A stretch of 64,000 nt of DNA from Desulfovibrionaceae bacterium (GTDB lineage Bacteria; Desulfobacterota; Desulfovibrionia; Desulfovibrionales; Desulfovibrionaceae), in contig WRHY01000004.1 in NCBI GenBank assembly GCA_009783025.1, positions 1 to 64,000 on the forward strand, in the 5' to 3' direction. This document shows positions 1 to 6,931 of the stretch, in pieces (the stretch's first letter is position 1; every line of letters starts with the position of its first letter). A program made the translations under genes and the position numbers. Below the pieces are notes generated by a model. The model made no database searches. It saw only the letters and a program-made list of their open reading frames with translations, and was not told the DNA's origin.

Positions 1-340
1 CCGAGAAAGTCTATAACGACGCCGTGGATGCCCATGAAAGCGCCATAAAAGACCATAACGACGCCCTGACGGACTATGACCAGGCCGAGAAAGTCTATAA
101 CGACGCCGTGGATGCCCATGAAAGCGCCATAAAAGACCATAACGACGCCCTGACGGACTATGACCAGGCCGAGAAAGTCTATAACGACGCCGTGGATGCC
201 CATGAAAAGGCCATAAAAGACCATAACGACGCCCTGACGGACTATGACAAGGCCGAGCAAGCCTATAACGACGCCGTGGATGCCCATGAAAGCGCCATAG
301 AAGACCATAACGACGCCATGGATGCCCTGATGAAGGACGC
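1..340 (+). repeat. 84-bp tandem repeat inside the RTX-like gene
   Basis: Units starting at bases 1, 85, 169 and 253 are 84 bp apart and nearly identical at DNA level. The last unit decays after about base 310. Each unit encodes 28 residues, in phase with the frame. The near-identity of the copies implies recent expansion or ongoing homogenisation, so copy number may vary between strains, and the array probably continues left of the window. Confidence 0.9.
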
Positions 341-1370
341 CCAGGAAGCCTATGACGATGCCAAGGCAGACTATGACAAAGCTTTGGCAGCCTATGAAGC
401 CGCCAAGGATGCCTATGACGAAGCCCTGGCAGCCTATGAAGCCGAAGTCGGCAAGTCTTCTGGAGAAGAAGGGGATATCCACGCCGCTATGCTGGGCATC
501 GGCGCTATGCTGGGCATCAGCTCGGAGGTTAATGCCGAAAACGAAATCGCCTACACCATAGCCTTGCCTTTTGCGGGTCTGCTTGACCTGGATCATGCAG
601 CCCAGGCCATCGGTGAAAGCTTCTCGTTCAAGCTGGAACTGAGCAACATGACTGAAGCCCAGGTTGCTGCCATAGTTGACCAACTCAATGGTGCTGAACA
701 TGTTTCGGCAGCGTTGGCAGACGGTTATATCGATGTCACCCTGGACGGCAGCTATGTTCCCGCCGGTGACCTGACCTTCAAGCTGGCGCTTGACAGCTTC
801 GCTGATGATGTTCATGGCGCCACGGTGGGCATTGCGGGCGTCGAGCAGGATGTCGTTCCTGTCATTACCGCTACGGCTGACGGCGGCGAGTTGTATGGCA
901 CGGAAGGCAACGACATCATCATTGGCTCGGATTACGACGACATCATCTATGGCGGCCACGGCAGCGACATCTTCGCCTGGGAAGCCGACAGGCTTGGCGG
1001 CGATGACACTATTGTGGACTTCAGCTTCAACTACGAGTGGCACGACGGCAAGCTGGACGCTATTGTCGGCATGGATAACGACAAAATCCGGCTCGACTTC
1101 AAGGATTTGCTGGGCGACCCGGAAGGCAGCCTTGACGCTCTGCTGGCGAACCTGCACGAAGACGGCAACGGCCAGTTCAGCTCGGGCGACTTTATGGTCA
1201 GGTTTACGGAAACCAACCAGATGGAGATTGTCTTTACCGGCACGGCAAGCCATGTCGAGCAGCACATCACTGTGAACGCCGGGCACGATTTCATTGACCA
1301 TAGTGTCCAGCAAATAACCGCTGCGGAGGCTGCTGCCATCCTGCAACAGATCCTCATCAGCAACAGCTAA
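1..1370 (+). CDS. Type I secreted coiled-coil / RTX-like protein, C-terminal part (5' end outside window)
   Basis: The reading frame is open at the left edge, so this is only the C-terminal ~455 residues. It begins with near-identical 28-residue units (Val-Asp-Ala-His-Glu-x-Ala-Ile, then Asp-His-Asn-Asp-Ala-Leu, then Tyr-Asn-Asp-Ala) that should form a long charged coiled coil, decaying into Ala/Lys/Asp-rich helices. A globular beta part follows. Near residues 290-320 (from base 24) there is a short RTX-like calcium-binding stretch with GTEGNDIIIGS and GGHGSDIF, and then a C-terminal block ending in hydrophobic and small residues (ILQQILISNS) as in type I secretion targets. The protein is likely secreted uncleaved through an ABC/HlyD/TolC channel and acts as an adhesin or surface protein. 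A strong terminator follows directly. The function of the missing N-terminus cannot be seen. Confidence 0.8.
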   Translation, partial: EKVYNDAVDAHESAIKDHNDALTDYDQAEKVYNDAVDAHESAIKDHNDALTDYDQAEKVYNDAVDAHEKAIKDHNDALTDYDKAEQAYNDAVDAHESAIEDHNDAMDALMKDAQEAYDDAKADYDKALAAYEAAKDAYDEALAAYEAEVGKSSGEEGDIHAAMLGIGAMLGISSEVNAENEIAYTIALPFAGLLDLDHAAQAIGESFSFKLELSNMTEAQVAAIVDQLNGAEHVSAALADGYIDVTLDGSYVPAGDLTFKLALDSFADDVHGATVGIAGVEQDVVPVITATADGGELYGTEGNDIIIGSDYDDIIYGGHGSDIFAWEADRLGGDDTIVDFSFNYEWHDGKLDAIVGMDNDKIRLDFKDLLGDPEGSLDALLANLHEDGNGQFSSGDFMVRFTETNQMEIVFTGTASHVEQHITVNAGHDFIDHSVQQITAAEAAAILQQILISNS

Positions 1371-1409
1371 ACCATAACCGCTCCCGCTCCGGCGGGAAGA
1401 CGCGACACC

Positions 1410-1440
1410 GAGCCCCCCGCATGCGGGGGGCTCTCTATTT
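1410..1440 (+). terminator. Rho-independent terminator of the RTX-like gene
   Basis: A perfect GC-rich hairpin (gagccccccgc / gcggggggctc around a two-base centre) is followed by a T-rich tract. It lies 40 bases after the stop codon. Confidence 0.9.
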
Positions 1441-1495
1441 TTTCATGGCCATACCTGCCGAAACGATGCTGGCGGATTTCGGTGAACACTCGTTC

Positions 1496-1524
1496 TTGAC
1501 AGTGTGTATAAAAATGTGTATATA
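1496..1524 (+). promoter_or_regulatory. Promoter of hicAB with candidate operator
   Basis: A perfect -35 box TTGACA (1496-1501) is followed after 17 bases by TATATA (1519-1524). Two direct copies of TGTGTATA (1503-1510 and 1515-1522) lie in the spacer and over the -10, 12 bp apart. This is the position expected for an operator bound by the HicB C-terminal DNA-binding domain. The operator role is inferred. Confidence 0.7.
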
Positions 1525-1553
1525 GTGATCAGGAAATCGGGCAAGGAGACTGC

Positions 1554-1742
1554 ATGAAACCCCGCGAAGTTTTGGAAAAGCTGAAAAAAGCCGGCTGGAC
1601 GGAAAGTCAGGGGCGAGAGCATGCGATCGAGGCCATCAGCCCTACGGGACTAAGGGTACCTATCTCCAACCACCCGTCAAAAGATATCCCCATTGGTACG
1701 CTGAAAAAAATTGAGCGGCTGACAGGGGTAAAATTACGATGA
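1554..1742 (+). CDS. hicA: HicA-family mRNA interferase toxin
   Basis: This 62-residue protein has the HicA (YcfA-like) double-stranded-RNA-binding fold signature: an N-terminal helix (KPREVLEKLKKAGW), a conserved Gly-x-x-His in the position of the catalytic histidine (G20, H23), the beta strand with ISPTGLRVPISNH, and the C-terminal helix ending IPIGTLKKIERLTGVKL. HicA toxins cleave mRNA independently of ribosomes and stop growth unless bound by HicB. A good ribosome site AAGGAG (1543-1548) precedes the ATG. The stop overlaps the next start as ATGA, so the pair is translationally coupled. The usual GSHHH motif is reduced to a single His, so activity should not be assumed. Confidence 0.9.
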   Translation: MKPREVLEKLKKAGWTESQGREHAIEAISPTGLRVPISNHPSKDIPIGTLKKIERLTGVKLR

Positions 1743-2206
1743 GAGGCGCGGATATGCAAAAATTCTACATTGCCGGAATCGTGCCGGAAGACGTGAAATC
1801 CGGGGGCGGTTACTCCGTCTATTTCCCGGACGTGCCAACGATCGCTGCCGGTGGCGAAACTATTGAAGAGGCCATCAGCAACGCCGCTGACGGCTTATAT
1901 GTGGCCTTGCGCGGCATTGCGGAGCAAAATGGAGAAATGCCCGCCTCGTCCTCCCTGGATGAGGTCAAGGCCAAGGTGAAAGCGGAACGGGAGCAGGATG
2001 AATTGCCCTATCCGGAAGACACGTTGTATCAATACATCATGGCTCCTTCTCTGGATATGGTCCCGGTGCGCGTCAACGTGACTATCCCCAAGGCTTCTCT
2101 GGAAGTGATAGACGCCAAAGCTAAAAAATATGGGTATACCCGTAGCGGGTTTCTGGCACATGCGGCTTTAGAATATGCGACGGCAAGTTTCCACCAGCCG
2201 TCTTAA
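1739..2206 (+). CDS. hicB: HicB-family antitoxin
   Basis: This is the partner of the preceding toxin. The N-terminal ~70 residues have the HicB degraded RNase-H-like fold (YSVYFPDVPTIAAGG followed by the helix EEAISNAADGLYVAL). The last ~45 residues (VRVNVTIPKASLEVIDAKAK, then YTRSGFLAHAALE) look like a ribbon-helix-helix DNA-binding domain, so the protein should both neutralise HicA and repress the promoter at 1496-1524. The first ATG overlaps the toxin stop. A second in-frame ATG at 1754 (MQKFYIAG) fits the family start better, so the true start is uncertain by five codons. Confidence 0.9.
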   Translation: MRGADMQKFYIAGIVPEDVKSGGGYSVYFPDVPTIAAGGETIEEAISNAADGLYVALRGIAEQNGEMPASSSLDEVKAKVKAEREQDELPYPEDTLYQYIMAPSLDMVPVRVNVTIPKASLEVIDAKAKKYGYTRSGFLAHAALEYATASFHQPS

Positions 2207-2244
2207 AGTTAATTTGCTCTCATAACCCGGCACAGCCGGGGAGA

Positions 2245-2296
2245 CACAACGAACACAACCGGGAAGACAGATGTCCTCCCGGTTGTGTTCGTTGTG
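2245..2296. repeat. 20-bp perfect inverted repeat
   Basis: The arms 2245-2264 and 2277-2296 are exact reverse complements around a 12-base loop. There is no T-run on either side, so it is not a textbook terminator. It could stabilise or end the hicAB transcript. The remaining bases between 2207 and 2457 show no gene. Confidence 0.8.
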
Positions 2297-2457
2297 CGCG
2301 CGGGCATGGCATATAGGAAGCGTTTTTTTTCAAAGAGGTGTTCGGCTTCTCTTTCTTTTGGTCCGGAAAAGCCAAATAAAATTGTTGTTGCAAAATATCG
2401 CAAAAATCAGGCATAGATAATGATACAAATCCCGAGCGAGGAATGGAGGGAAGGCTT

Positions 2458-3348
2458 ATGAAAGTGTTCAAATACAGTGAATGGAGCGAAACAGCGAAAA
2501 CACTGCACATGATTCTGCAGATGATTGGAAAGGTCAAGTTGTCGTTGATGCCCGCGCAGCCGGAATGGCGGCAGGTGCTGCTGTATCCGACCGCGCGCGG
2601 TTTTACCAGCGGGCTCATGCCGGACGGGGACGTCAGTGTCGATATTTCGGTCGACTTATTGTCATCCATGGTGGAAGCCCGCTCCATTGACGGCAAATCA
2701 GCAGGCTTTCCCCTGCGTAACGGCGCCTCGGTCAGCGAGTATCACGGGGAGTTCATGCGTATGCTGGAGAACGTCAGTTGTAGGGCGACAATCTTCACTG
2801 TTCCGCAGGAGGTCGAATACACCACGCCTTTTGAAGAACAGACCCAAAAGCGGGACTATGATGTGGAAGCTGTAAAGGCGTATTTTGAAAACAGCGTGCT
2901 CGCCTACCGCGCCCTGCTCGGCTTCGCCGCTCCCTATCGCGGCAAAAAGACACTGCCGGGGCTGTTCTGGGGTACGTTCGATGTCACGACGGTGCTGTTT
3001 TCAGGGCTTGAGAAGCCATTCTCCGGCAGCGGAAAAATCGAAAAAGTGGCCTTTGCTGAACAGCTTGTGGAGTTCGGTTTCTGGCCGGGCGGTCCCGAGG
3101 TGGACGACCCCAGCTTCTTTGTGCTGCCCTATCCCTTTGTGGAGAGAGATTTGGGAGGCGCGGGCACGCTGTCGCCAAAAGAAGCGTTTTACAACACGGC
3201 GGGCAGCCAGTTCCGCCTGACGCTTAAGGACGCCCTGCGCTATGACAACCCGGAGGCGGTTATACGGCAGTTTTGCACTGATGCGTTTCGCATTGTTACT
3301 AAAGAAGAAAAATGGGCAAACCTGGAATGGCTCACAAAGCCTTTTTAA
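2458..3348 (+). CDS. DUF5996 family protein
   Basis: This ~296-residue soluble protein has the DUF5996 pattern: an early tryptophan-containing helix (SEWSETAKTLHMILQMIGKV), the segment PEWRQVLLYPTARGFTSG, a phenylalanine/proline-rich middle with PFEEQ, and the later segment GLFWGTFDVTTVLFSG. The family has no established biochemical role. I chose the ATG at 2458 because GGAGGGAAGG sits just upstream; the earlier in-frame ATG at 2443 lacks this spacing. The gene ends 24 bases before the ABC-transporter lipoprotein and could be co-transcribed with it, although no functional link is evident. Confidence 0.8.
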   Translation: MKVFKYSEWSETAKTLHMILQMIGKVKLSLMPAQPEWRQVLLYPTARGFTSGLMPDGDVSVDISVDLLSSMVEARSIDGKSAGFPLRNGASVSEYHGEFMRMLENVSCRATIFTVPQEVEYTTPFEEQTQKRDYDVEAVKAYFENSVLAYRALLGFAAPYRGKKTLPGLFWGTFDVTTVLFSGLEKPFSGSGKIEKVAFAEQLVEFGFWPGGPEVDDPSFFVLPYPFVERDLGGAGTLSPKEAFYNTAGSQFRLTLKDALRYDNPEAVIRQFCTDAFRIVTKEEKWANLEWLTKPF

Positions 3349-3372
3349 ATCTGAGAAATACGAGCGAAACAA

Positions 3373-4929
3373 ATGAAAAAACGGTATTTTCCCCTGGCGG
3401 CGGCTTTGAGCGTCATCCTGCTTGCCTGTTTGGCTTTGACGTCATGCGGCGGCGGCGAACAGGCCAATACTTCCAATATACTGCGAGTAAGGCTTATAGA
3501 TGACATCAGCAATCTTGATCCGGCCTTTATCGGCAGCGGGATTGACGATACGGTCAGCCGCGCTGTCATGGAGGGGCTGGTTCGCTACAAGCCCGGCACC
3601 AACGAACTGCAAAAAGTGCTTGCCGAATCGTACAGCGTTTCCGAAGACGGCCGTGTCATTGACGTTACGCTACGGCAAGGCGTGCAATGGCAGAAAGGAT
3701 ACGGCGAGCTTACAGCAGGTGACGTAAAGTTTTCCTTTGAACGCTTCAAGGACCCGGAATTGGCGTCGAGCTACGCGGATGACTTTGCAGCCCTGGATCG
3801 TGTTGATGTTACCGGTAAATACGAATTCAAGATCATTCTGCAAGAGCCCCAGGCAACTCTGTGGACAACAACGTTGCCGTTGACCTCAGGGCTTATTATT
3901 TGCCAAAAGTATTATGAAGAGGTCGGCAAGGACAAATTCGCAACCACGATCATCGGCACAGGGCCTTATATCCTTGACAACTGGCAGCCTGGAACACGAG
4001 TGACGCTCAAGAAAAATCCGGATTACTGGGGAGACAAGGCTGTCTATGACGAAATTCAGTTGAAAGCGATCAGCAATGACTCCGCGGCCGCGGTCGCCCT
4101 GGAAGCCGGTGAAGTCGATTTTGGCCTGGTTGCGTTAAATTCCGTTGATCGCTTTGAACGCAATACCAATTTTGCGGTGCTGACCGTTCCAAGCAACAGA
4201 TATTGCTGGATCGGAATAAATGTGGAGAACCCCAAATTGCAGGATATAAATGTGCGTCAAGCTATCCGTTACGGGATTGACGTGCCTTCCATTCTGAAAG
4301 CCGCCTACGCCGGTAAGGCGGAGCAGGCAAGGGCCATTCTCCCGCGCCATATCCTGGGGCACTGGCCGGACGCGCCCCTCTACCAACGCGATACAGCCAA
4401 AGCGCGCGAGTATCTGGCAAAGGCCGGTCTCAGTTCACTGGATCTGACGCTGACCGCCCCAAACAGCATCGAATACCGCACTTGGGCGGAGATTATTCAA
4501 CAAAACCTGGCGGAGGCCGGGATCAACGTCACCATTGCCGTGTTGGACCCCGGTTCCTTTTATGAGGCCGGCAAGGGAGACAAGGGCAAAGATATCCAAT
4601 TGTTTGCCATGAACTACGGAGCGATGTCGGACCCCGCCTGGTTCACCATGTGGTTCACCAGTGATAACGTCGGCACATGGAACTGGATGCGCTGGGCCAG
4701 CCACGAGTTTGACGCTTTGCATAAACAGGGGCTTGCCACACTGGATCCCGCGCAGCGCGCGCAGATCTATATCCAAATGCAGAAACTGTGGGATGAGAAC
4801 GTAAACGCGGTATGGGTCACTGCTCAGCCAATGTCGTATGTCCATACACTGAATGTCGTACCGGTTATGGACAGCAACGGGATCATTCCGATGTTGCGGG
4901 ATTTTACGCCAGGGGCTGTCTCCAAATAG
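3373..4929 (+). CDS. ABC transporter substrate-binding lipoprotein (peptide/nickel family 5)
   Basis: The 518-residue protein has a lipoprotein signal peptide: positive MKKR, a hydrophobic stretch and the lipobox L-T-S-C with Cys25 as acylation site. The mature part has the SBP_bac_5 pattern (ISNLDPAF near the N-terminus, DVKFSFERFKDP, GTGPYILDNWQPG, LKKNPDYWG). It should be anchored in the inner membrane facing the periplasm and deliver a di/oligopeptide or similar ligand to the permeases downstream. The exact ligand cannot be read from sequence. The last codons and the TAG stop lie inside the left arm of a large palindrome (4911-5061) that separates this gene from its permeases. Confidence 0.93.
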   Translation: MKKRYFPLAAALSVILLACLALTSCGGGEQANTSNILRVRLIDDISNLDPAFIGSGIDDTVSRAVMEGLVRYKPGTNELQKVLAESYSVSEDGRVIDVTLRQGVQWQKGYGELTAGDVKFSFERFKDPELASSYADDFAALDRVDVTGKYEFKIILQEPQATLWTTTLPLTSGLIICQKYYEEVGKDKFATTIIGTGPYILDNWQPGTRVTLKKNPDYWGDKAVYDEIQLKAISNDSAAAVALEAGEVDFGLVALNSVDRFERNTNFAVLTVPSNRYCWIGINVENPKLQDINVRQAIRYGIDVPSILKAAYAGKAEQARAILPRHILGHWPDAPLYQRDTAKAREYLAKAGLSSLDLTLTAPNSIEYRTWAEIIQQNLAEAGINVTIAVLDPGSFYEAGKGDKGKDIQLFAMNYGAMSDPAWFTMWFTSDNVGTWNWMRWASHEFDALHKQGLATLDPAQRAQIYIQMQKLWDENVNAVWVTAQPMSYVHTLNVVPVMDSNGIIPMLRDFTPGAVSK

Positions 4930-5061
4930 TTCTTTTGTCCAAATAGCTTCGTCATCCGGCCCTTTTTTCTCCGGTCGAGTACCATAAGAGTACACTCCCT
5001 TCGCAAAAAGGGCCGGATTCCTTGCTCTTGGAGCAAAACTCCTTATTTGGAGACAGCCCCT
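4911..5061. repeat. Nested palindromic element, copy 1 (between binding protein and permease)
   Basis: Perfect 18-bp outer arms 4911-4928 and 5044-5061 enclose a second 14-bp stem (4954-4967 with 5005-5018) capped by a small hairpin around CCATAAG. The conserved words CTTCGTCA and CCTTG lie between the stems. The apical part (about 4969-5009) is almost identical to copy 2 at 20521-20669. It sits inside an operon just after the lipoprotein gene, where such structures commonly protect the upstream mRNA from 3' decay. Confidence 0.85.
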
Positions 5062-5132
5062 AATTGGAGCGGATTAATTTTATTGGGGCTGGGGCAGCGC
5101 CCCTCCAATTCATCCAAAAAAGGTGCTTTCCA

Positions 5133-6086
5133 TTGCTGAAATACTTGGCAAATCGCCTGGCAATGTCTCTGATTGTCCTGCTCGTGGTTGTCGTCATTCT
5201 GGCCTTATTGATCCAGATCGTGCCCGGTGACCCGGCTGTAATGATCCTGGGGCCACGGGCTTCGCCGGAGTTGATCAACAAGGTACGGGCGGCAATGGGG
5301 TTGGACAAGCCCGTGCTGGTTCAAATCGGGAACTTTGCCTGGAACGCGCTGCACGGCAATTTCGGAACGGATATTTTTTCCGGGCGTTCCATAAACACGA
5401 TGATTGCCGGGGCCTTGCCCCACACGCTCGCGCTGTCATTGTCGGGCCTTGCCCTGGCCGTGATTCTGGGCGTCCCTTTGGGTATTTATTCCGCCTATCA
5501 CACCGGTTCATGGATGGATCGTTTCATCGCCTTTTTTTCCGTTTCATTGACAACGATTCCCACCTATGTGACCGGGCTGCTGCTGTTGATTATATTTGCG
5601 GTGGAACTCAAGGTCATGCCTGCCATGGGTATCGGCAGGACGGGCAATGCTCTTGATTATGTATGGCATTTGATATTGCCTGCCGTTGCTTTGGCAATCT
5701 CCTGGATAGGATACCTTGCCCGTCTGGTTCGCGCGAGCCTGCTGGAGGTGATGCACGAAAACTATATTCAGGCGGCGAGAGCCGGAGGCCTTTCCGAGCG
5801 GCTGATCCGTTACAAGTACGCGCTGAAGAATGCCCTGATTCCTATCGTTGCCGTTCTGGGAAACGGTATGGGGAGCCTCATGGGCGGGGCTGTATTTTTA
5901 GAAATCATTTTTGCGCGCCCCGGAATGGGAACGCTCATTTTAAACGCAATTGCGGATCGCAACTACCCGGTGGTCCAAGCCAGCGTTTTGGTGGTAACGA
6001 TCCTTTTTGTGGCGGTTAATTTGCTCGCGGACGTGGTGTATACCGCGCTTGACAGGCGGATTCAGCTTGGCAAGGACAGGGGATGA
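5133..6086 (+). CDS. ABC transporter permease, DppB/OppB type
   Basis: This integral inner-membrane permease of the peptide/nickel importer family has about six transmembrane segments, the first at residues ~8-30. The typical cytoplasmic EAA loop reads AARAGGLSERLIRYKYALKN, followed by the FLEIIFARPGMGTL segment of the family. It pairs with the next gene to form the channel. I place the start at the TTG at 5133 (LKYLANRLAMS), with AAGGTG seven bases upstream, because this gives the usual family length of ~317. A longer form from the TTG at 5064 would begin right at the palindrome end and adds an unsupported 23-residue extension. Confidence 0.9.
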   Translation: MLKYLANRLAMSLIVLLVVVVILALLIQIVPGDPAVMILGPRASPELINKVRAAMGLDKPVLVQIGNFAWNALHGNFGTDIFSGRSINTMIAGALPHTLALSLSGLALAVILGVPLGIYSAYHTGSWMDRFIAFFSVSLTTIPTYVTGLLLLIIFAVELKVMPAMGIGRTGNALDYVWHLILPAVALAISWIGYLARLVRASLLEVMHENYIQAARAGGLSERLIRYKYALKNALIPIVAVLGNGMGSLMGGAVFLEIIFARPGMGTLILNAIADRNYPVVQASVLVVTILFVAVNLLADVVYTALDRRIQLGKDRG

Positions 6087-6931
6087 CAAAAGTATTTTGG
6101 CTGCTGGATGCATTGAGGCGTCCGTCGGGCTTGACCGGCTTTCTTATCATACTCCTTTTTTTGACAATGGCGGTCCTTGCCCCGTTTATCGCGCCGTACA
6201 GCTTTGTTCAGCAGGACATTGCCAACAAATTGCAGGGGCCGTCATGGGATTACCTGTTCGGTACCGATCATCTGGGGCGGGACATCTTATCCCGTTTGAT
6301 CTATGGCTCCCGTATCGCCTTCGGCACAGCGATTCCCGCCGTATCCGTTGCGCTCACGCTTGGCATCATGCTGGGACTGGCAGCGGGCTATGTAGGTGGG
6401 ATTGTTGATAATATCATCGTGGTTATCATCAACTCCCTGCAATCCTTTCCCTCCGTGATCCTGGCTTTGGCGATTCTGGCTTTGCTCGGGCCCTCCCTGG
6501 TGAATGTCGTCATTGTGATCGGCATCACCTGGGCTCCCGGCTATGCCCGCGTCATCCGCGCCCAAACGCTCGCCGCCAGAGAGAAAGCCTACGTGCAGGC
6601 TGAACGCTCTCTGGGAGCGGGTGACGTGCGCGTTCTTTTTTCCCACATCCTGCCCAATATCATTGCTCCGGTGCTGATTCTTGTGGCTATGGATCTGCCT
6701 TGGGTCATCACCTTTGAGGCGGGGCTGTCTTTCCTTGGTTTGGGCGTGAGGCCGCCCACTCCGTCATGGGGAGTGATCCTGTCAGACGGCTTCCAGGTCA
6801 TTTGGCAATCGCCTTGGCCGATCCTCTGGTCAGGACTGTTCCTCTGCCTGCCCGCTCTTGGCTTTACTCTTTTTGGAGAGGCGCTTCGGGACGCACTGGA
6901 CCCGAAGATGTCTGAAAAAGGGGCAGGATAA
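6083..6931 (+). CDS. ABC transporter permease, DppC/OppC type
   Basis: Second permease of the importer, 282 residues. It shows the N-terminal segment common to DppC (a hydrophobic helix, then FGTDHLGRDILSRLIYGSR), several membrane segments, and an EAA loop (ERSLGAGDVRVLFSHILPN) for contact with the ATPase. It also has the family C-terminal stretch GLSFLGLGVRPPTPSWG. The ATG overlaps the previous stop by four bases and its own stop overlaps the ATPase start, so these genes are translationally coupled. Confidence 0.93.
   Translation: MTKVFWLLDALRRPSGLTGFLIILLFLTMAVLAPFIAPYSFVQQDIANKLQGPSWDYLFGTDHLGRDILSRLIYGSRIAFGTAIPAVSVALTLGIMLGLAAGYVGGIVDNIIVVIINSLQSFPSVILALAILALLGPSLVNVVIVIGITWAPGYARVIRAQTLAAREKAYVQAERSLGAGDVRVLFSHILPNIIAPVLILVAMDLPWVITFEAGLSFLGLGVRPPTPSWGVILSDGFQVIWQSPWPILWSGLFLCLPALGFTLFGEALRDALDPKMSEKGAG

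Noticed and set aside
1..310. Regular repeats suggesting a CRISPR array
   Set aside because: The units are contiguous 84-bp repeats without unique spacers and are in phase with a coding frame. No CRISPR array or cas gene was seen in the window.
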